Below are positions 59,863 to 64,000 of a stretch of DNA of 64,000 nucleotides, in pieces. The stretch covers positions 11,917-75,916 of the forward strand of contig NZ_JBIYSM020000018.1 of assembly GCF_044759095.2 (NCBI RefSeq), read 5' to 3'. Positions within the stretch are counted from its first letter, which is position 1; each line of letters begins with the position of its first letter. A program made the translations under genes and the position numbers. Below the pieces are notes generated by a model that saw only the letters and a list, made by a program, of their open reading frames with translations, had not been told where the DNA came from and searched no databases. This stretch comes from JBIYSM02 sp044759095. GTDB taxonomy: Bacteria; Bacillota; Bacilli; Brevibacillales; Brevibacillaceae.

Positions 59863-60483
59863 TCATACCACAATCCCGGCCAACTTCGCGCCCATAAACA
59901 AGGCGACGGCCCAAATAATGCAGGCGGACACGACGTTTAGCGACCGGAGCAGCTTTCCGGAGCGGTCCAGCCGACCTGCCGTCCGTCCGGCAACGGAGAG
60001 GGCGAAGAACCACAGCCACGAGACGAGGATACAGGAAAGCGTAAACGCCCATTTTTCCGTTCCTCCGTAGCTGAGTGAACTGGTGCCGATCACGCCGATC
60101 GTATCCAAAATCGCGTGCGGATTGAACAGCGAGACAGAGGCGGCAAACAGGATCTGTTTCCGCGGCGTGAAGCGCTGGGCCTCGTCCCCTTCCGTCGAAG
60201 GAGTGCTCTTCCAGGTCAGGTACCCCATGTACAGCAGGAAGAAAAATCCAACGGCATAAAGCGCCGTTTCCAGCCAGTCAAAGGTAAGTACAACCAGCGA
60301 CACTCCCAACACCGCAAGCAGGATCAGCAGTGTATCGCAGACAGCAGCGGTCAGTACAACCGGCATGGCCCGCCACAAGCTGGATTGTACGGCTCCCTGA
60401 TTAAACACGAATACGTTTTGCACGCCAAGCGGCAAGATCAAGCCAAGAGACAATACAAAGCCATGCAGGAATGCTTCTACCAC
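59863..60483 (-). CDS. LysE/ArgO-family amino acid exporter
   Basis: This 206-residue membrane protein has six hydrophobic segments and the LysE-family opening SLGLILPLGVQNVFVFNQG. VCDTLLILLAVLG and a conserved SLFNPHAILDTIGVIG in the middle follow. It probably exports a basic or other amino acid. I chose GTG 60483 with AAGGAGGGAG upstream; the frame to 60573 crosses the operator. It is divergent from a MocR regulator, which likely controls it. Confidence 0.87.
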   Translation of the reverse strand: MVEAFLHGFVLSLGLILPLGVQNVFVFNQGAVQSSLWRAMPVVLTAAVCDTLLILLAVLGVSLVVLTFDWLETALYAVGFFFLLYMGYLTWKSTPSTEGDEAQRFTPRKQILFAASVSLFNPHAILDTIGVIGTSSLSYGGTEKWAFTLSCILVSWLWFFALSVAGRTAGRLDRSGKLLRSLNVVSACIIWAVALFMGAKLAGIVV

Positions 60484-60547
60484 AAATCTCCCTCCAAACC
60501 TTCTTTTTTCTCTAGCGTAAGAGAAAAGTTCCCGGTTGTCTCCAGCC

Positions 60548-60575
60548 AATTGGTTTACAGACGAACCAACCAATT
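60548..60575. promoter_or_regulatory. Inverted repeat between lysE-like and mocR-like genes
   Basis: AATTGGTT (60548-60555) and AACCAATT (60568-60575) form a perfect inverted repeat; a nested TTGGTT/AACCAA pair is spaced 8 bp. It lies in the shared control region and is the best candidate MocR operator. Confidence 0.6.
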
Positions 60576-60606
60576 TTACAATGAAAGGAAAAAAGGCGGG
60601 GGAGAA

Positions 60607-62061
60607 GTGACGCGTCTCACAATCGATTGGAAACCGGACAAGTCATCGGACATACCTGTTTACAAGCAAGTCGTGGAGTACATCAGGGACAAGATTTCGA
60701 CCGGCGAATGGCCGGTGCAGAGCAAACTGCCTGCACAGCGTGCGCTTGCAGAAGCGCTTGGGGTGAACCGCAGCACGGTCGTCACGGCGATGGAAGAGCT
60801 GAAAGCAGAGGGGTTGATCGAAGCGGTGGTGGGAAGCGGCACGGTTATTTGCAACAATACCTGGTCTGTCCTGACCGCCGCTTCGCCGCCCGACTGGTTG
60901 AGTTATGTCCGTTCAGGAACGCACCAGCCCAATTTGCCCACCATTCGGGAGATCAATCGTGCCGAGCACGATCCTAACGTGATTCGTCTGGGGACTGGCG
61001 AACTTTCCCCCGAGCTGATTCCCGCCAGGGCGATGGAGGAGATTTTTCAACGGCTGAAGGGACGGTTAAGTCACCTCGGTTACTCCGAGCCGAAAGGGCT
61101 CCTGCCGCTGCGACAAGCCATCAGCGATCATTTGCGTGGAATCGGCATCGAGGCCTCTCCTTCGGCCATTCTGATCGTATCCGGTGCCCTGCAGGCGCTT
61201 CAACTGGTTTCGGTCGGCATCCTGCGCCAGGGCTCAGCCGTCCTGGTGGAAAAGCCTTCGTATCTGTCTTCCCTTCATACGTTTCAGTCCACCCATCTGC
61301 GGCTGACCGGCATCCCCATGGACGCAGAGGGAATCCGGACCGATTTGATCGCTCAACAGACGCGTGCGAACAACGCTGCTCTGCTTTACACCATTCCTTC
61401 CTATCACAATCCGACGGGCACGGTTATGTCCGAGCGGAGGCGGGAGCAGCTGCTGCACATCTGCGAACGGGAACGGCTGCCCATCCTTGAAGACGATGTG
61501 TACGGCGAGCTGTGGCTGGACGAGCCTGCACCAAAGCCGCTCAAGGCGTCTGACAAAAACGGCTTGGTCCTCTATGTCGGCAGTTTGTCCAAAACACTGA
61601 GCCCCGGTTTGCGGATCGGCTGGCTGGTCGGTCCGGAGCCGGTGATCGAGCGGCTGGCAGACGTCAAAATGCAAACCGATTACGGTTCCAGCGCCCTTTC
61701 TCAATGGGCGGCGGCGGAATGGCTGGCGAGCGGCATGTACCGGCAGCACTTGACGCAGGTGAGAGCGGCGTTGCGCCACCGCAGGGAGATCGCCCTGCAA
61801 GCGCTGCGGAAGGATTTTTCCGATATCGCCTCCTGGCAAGAGCCGCAGGGAGGCTTCTACATTTGGCTGCGGATTGAGCAGCCCGTCTCCATGCGGGAGC
61901 TGTTTTCGCTCGCACTCTCCCAAGGCATCCTGCTGAATCCCGGATACGTGTACGACAAGACGGCCAACCAGCATCTGCGGCTGTCCTACGCTTACGCCGA
62001 CACCCGTCAATTGCAGCAGGCGCTGCATCGTCTGGCCAGGCTCGTTCGGGAGTGTGTGTGA
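60607..62061 (+). CDS. MocR-type regulator (GntR DNA-binding plus aminotransferase domain)
   Basis: This 484-residue protein joins an N-terminal GntR winged helix (SKLPAQRALAEALGVNRSTV, near residue 45) to a type I aminotransferase-like domain. The PLP-binding parts are visible: YTIPSYHNPTGTVMS, LEDDVYGELWLDE and the Lys motif VGSLSKTLSPGLRIGW. MocR proteins use PLP or amino compounds as effectors. The start is GTG with GGGGGAG just upstream; a longer frame back to 60115 overlaps the lysE-like gene. The divergent exporter is the likely target. Confidence 0.9.
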   Translation: MTRLTIDWKPDKSSDIPVYKQVVEYIRDKISTGEWPVQSKLPAQRALAEALGVNRSTVVTAMEELKAEGLIEAVVGSGTVICNNTWSVLTAASPPDWLSYVRSGTHQPNLPTIREINRAEHDPNVIRLGTGELSPELIPARAMEEIFQRLKGRLSHLGYSEPKGLLPLRQAISDHLRGIGIEASPSAILIVSGALQALQLVSVGILRQGSAVLVEKPSYLSSLHTFQSTHLRLTGIPMDAEGIRTDLIAQQTRANNAALLYTIPSYHNPTGTVMSERRREQLLHICERERLPILEDDVYGELWLDEPAPKPLKASDKNGLVLYVGSLSKTLSPGLRIGWLVGPEPVIERLADVKMQTDYGSSALSQWAAAEWLASGMYRQHLTQVRAALRHRREIALQALRKDFSDIASWQEPQGGFYIWLRIEQPVSMRELFSLALSQGILLNPGYVYDKTANQHLRLSYAYADTRQLQQALHRLARLVRECV

Positions 62062-62128
62062 GGTTTACCGTGTCTTCCAAGCGGGTAGGTATGGTAGTAA
62101 CAGCATCCTACCAAGCGTGGAGGTACGT

Positions 62129-63856
62129 ATGAAAAGAGGAAGTATCGTCACCAAAATCCTGTTGTTTGTGATGTTTGTGATGCTGGTTCTCTCTGCGGCA
62201 AATGCTGGCAGTCTGTTCCTGACCAATACGGGTACAGTGGAAAAGACAATCGGCAACTTCAGCACGGAGCTGGCGGCCAACGTCGCCAAAAAGATGGACG
62301 TGTCCAAGTACGAGCAATTCCTGCAAAACCCGAAGGAAGATGAAACCTATTGGGAGCTTCGCCAGCAGTTGGATGACTTTCGGGAAAAGACAGGCGCTCT
62401 TTACTTGTACACCATTCGTATCGATGAACAGAAGCAGCCCCGCATCATGATCGACGGGCAGCCGAAAGGTTCCGATGTCGCATCGGCGATCGACGAAAAA
62501 ACTTCCTCCACGACATACGAAGATGTGGCCCCAAGCCTGCAGGGACAAGCTAACGCCACAGAGATCGTCCAAGATCCGGAGTACGGCGACTATTTGTCTG
62601 CATTTGTCCCCATTACCAAACCGGACGGAACCGTGATCGGTGTTCTGGGCATGGACATCAATGCGTCCACCGTTGGAATGATCAATCATCGAGTGCAGTG
62701 GGAAAGCCTGCCATTCAGTCTGGGCATGAACCTTTTGATTACCCTTGCGGCTGCATGTATCCTCTATCTGTATATCAAAAAGAAACTGAAGCCGCTTCAG
62801 GCAATCAGCGAAAAAGTGCAGCAGGTTTCCGCCGGTCTATTGACCGAGCTGGAATTCCAACACAAACACAACGATGAGATCGGCAATATTATGGAGTCGT
62901 TCAGCCGCATGGTAACACAGCTGCGTTCGCTGATCGGAGATGTGAAGCAGACGGCGGGAACAATCGATGAGATGGCGGTCAGCATCTCTCGCGGCGTAGC
63001 CGACATCCGCGAGCAGTCGGAAGCGATCGGAACAGCCAGCATGGAGATCGCCAGAGGAAATGAGCAAACCGCTTCCTCCATCGAGACCGTCTCCAAGCTG
63101 AACAGCGAGCTGGTGGAAAAAATCGAGAGCGTCAACCGTTTGGTGGCGGAAATGAGCCGACTCGGCAAGGAAGTGTCGCAGACAGGTGAAAGCAGTCATC
63201 GCTCTCTTCAGGAGTTTTTGACCCACAGCGAGGAGACGGCCGGTCACTTCAGACTGGTGGAGGAACGGATGGAGCGGCTGGTGGAAAAGTCGTCCACGAT
63301 TGAACAAGTGGTGTCGACGATCCAGGCGATTGCCAATCAAACCAATTTGCTCGCCCTGAATGCCGCGATCGAGAGCTCCCGCGCCGGAGAAGCCGGAAAA
63401 GGCTTCGCAGTCGTCGCAGCAGAAGTCCGCAAACTGGCCGAACAAACGGCAGCGGCAACAAAAGTGATCCAGACCAGCATCATCGATATCCAGGAAGAAG
63501 TGGCCAAAGCGAAACAGGAGACGCTTACGTCCATGCAGCAGTATCAGGCGGAATCGAGCAAAATTGACGTCGTGACGCAAAATGTGTCCCAGCTTTCCGC
63601 CATTACGGATTCGTTGAACGAATCGCTACGTCGCGTCGTCTCGCACATGGATGAGATGACCCGGTTCCAGGAAACGATTCATCAGGACATCCTCTCCGTG
63701 ACAGCCGTTTCCGAAGAGACCGCTGCCTCTGCGGAAGAAGTGACGGCAACGATTCAGGGAGTAGGGGAGTATGTTCATACGTTTGCCGAAGAGGTAACGA
63801 ATGTGACGGAGCAAATCCAGGAGCTGCGGAAGAAGACGGATGCGTTTACGTTGTGA
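62129..63856 (+). CDS. Methyl-accepting chemotaxis protein
   Basis: This 575-residue chemoreceptor has two transmembrane segments (about 9-30 and 195-215) around a Cache-like sensor domain (DGTVIGVLGMDINASTVG near its end). A HAMP domain (KKLKPLQAISEKVQQVSAGL) and a long signalling coiled coil follow. The hairpin tip is well conserved (IANQTNLLALNAAIESSRAG, then EAGKGFAVVAAEVRKLAEQ). The ligand is unknown. ATG 62129 has TGGAGGT upstream; the frame extends back into the mocR end. A terminator follows. Confidence 0.94.
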   Translation: MKRGSIVTKILLFVMFVMLVLSAANAGSLFLTNTGTVEKTIGNFSTELAANVAKKMDVSKYEQFLQNPKEDETYWELRQQLDDFREKTGALYLYTIRIDEQKQPRIMIDGQPKGSDVASAIDEKTSSTTYEDVAPSLQGQANATEIVQDPEYGDYLSAFVPITKPDGTVIGVLGMDINASTVGMINHRVQWESLPFSLGMNLLITLAAACILYLYIKKKLKPLQAISEKVQQVSAGLLTELEFQHKHNDEIGNIMESFSRMVTQLRSLIGDVKQTAGTIDEMAVSISRGVADIREQSEAIGTASMEIARGNEQTASSIETVSKLNSELVEKIESVNRLVAEMSRLGKEVSQTGESSHRSLQEFLTHSEETAGHFRLVEERMERLVEKSSTIEQVVSTIQAIANQTNLLALNAAIESSRAGEAGKGFAVVAAEVRKLAEQTAAATKVIQTSIIDIQEEVAKAKQETLTSMQQYQAESSKIDVVTQNVSQLSAITDSLNESLRRVVSHMDEMTRFQETIHQDILSVTAVSEETAASAEEVTATIQGVGEYVHTFAEEVTNVTEQIQELRKKTDAFTL

Positions 63857-63867
63857 TGATGAAAAAA

Positions 63868-63908
63868 GATGCTCCTACGTTGTTGATGCAATGCAGGAGC
63901 TTTTATTT
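63868..63908 (+). terminator. Terminator after the chemoreceptor
   Basis: GCTCCTACGTTG pairs imperfectly with CAATGCAGGAGC and TTTTATTT follows. Repeat copy E starts directly after it. Confidence 0.75.
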
Positions 63909-64000
63909 GTGTATAAGAATTTATAAATTTGGACATCCCATACAGCCGCTAGAAAAGTGTTCGGGGCCCCGCCCGGCGAAAAAAGGGACCCCACTCGGCT
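63909..64000 (+). repeat. Family 2 intergenic repeat, copy E (cut by window end)
   Basis: Copy E starts GTGTATAAGAATTTATAAATTT and is nearly identical to copy C through GGGGCCCCGCCCGGCG. The window ends inside the 5' arm of the inner stem. Confidence 0.9.

Noticed and set aside
59561..59940. Small + strand frames across repeat copy 3 and the lysE end
   Set aside because: They overlap the structured element and the antisense of lysE, and have no ribosome sites.
60115..60606. N-terminal extension of the MocR protein
   Set aside because: The extension is antisense to the lysE-like gene and crosses the operator. GTG 60607 has the ribosome site and the family start.
8803..64000. CRISPR array
   Set aside because: The repeats are several kilobases apart, long, imperfect and without spacers.
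1..64000. tRNA or rRNA genes
   Set aside because: I saw no cloverleaf with the GTTCGA-type T-loop and no rRNA-like conserved block; a tRNA scan would settle it.

Overview
The window looks like chromosomal DNA from a spore-former-type Bacillota, most likely Brevibacillus or a close relative in the Paenibacillaceae/Brevibacillaceae. This is an inference from gene content: sbcDC-addBA, ctaA/ctaB/ctaG/ctaM, adeR-ald, a yugI-type S1 protein, lutABC and gram-positive lipoproteins. Strong AGGAGG-type ribosome sites, sigma-A-like promoters and moderately high G+C agree. No rRNA, tRNA, prophage or CRISPR array was seen.

Layout. 1-5010: a glycolate/lactate oxidation operon (glcD end, a lone substrate-binding lipoprotein, lutABC). 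5.1-8.8 kb: haem A synthesis and cytochrome oxidase assembly (ctaG, ctaM, ctaB, ctaA). 9.0-21.2 kb: one repair operon, sbcD-sbcC-addB-addA. 21.4-26.2 kb: a VOC protein, an amino acid permease, an unknown anchored protein, a tiny promoter-ORF-terminator unit, an orphan UMP-kinase-like gene and a secreted cupredoxin fusion. 26.2-30.1 kb: a drug-export ABC operon with its TetR regulator. 30.1-31.5 kb: ECF sigma and anti-sigma. 31.6-37.5 kb: purU, a LysR/MFS divergent pair, an esterase, and scoAB under a perfect cre site. 37.6-45.4 kb: an IS605 remnant, an RND exporter pair, VanZ, a PduL-acetate kinase fusion and GSP13. 45.5-52.2 kb: a hydrolase, a sensor pair (BMP-domain protein plus histidine kinase), two small unknown proteins, a CheY-like regulator and adeR. 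52.3-58.9 kb: ald, pyrD, NUDIX, panE, ispH, MFS and a copper-less cupredoxin. 59-63.9 kb: an IS1182 remnant, lysE/mocR divergent genes and a chemoreceptor.

Two noncoding repeat families stand out. Family 1 has three diverged copies (35762-35964, 59433-59572, 59686-59841). They share short exact blocks, and their closing stems differ in sequence while staying paired, which suggests a structured RNA. Family 2 has five copies plus a core-only one (near 8.8, 25.1, 45.4, 49.3, 50.8 and 63.9 kb), all in the same orientation. Each lies directly downstream of a terminator-like hairpin (only a few bases separate them), and each carries the same nested GC-rich stems in modular states.

The most interesting protein is the one-chain PduL-AckA fusion (43081-44817), which would convert acetyl-CoA to acetate and ATP in a single polypeptide.
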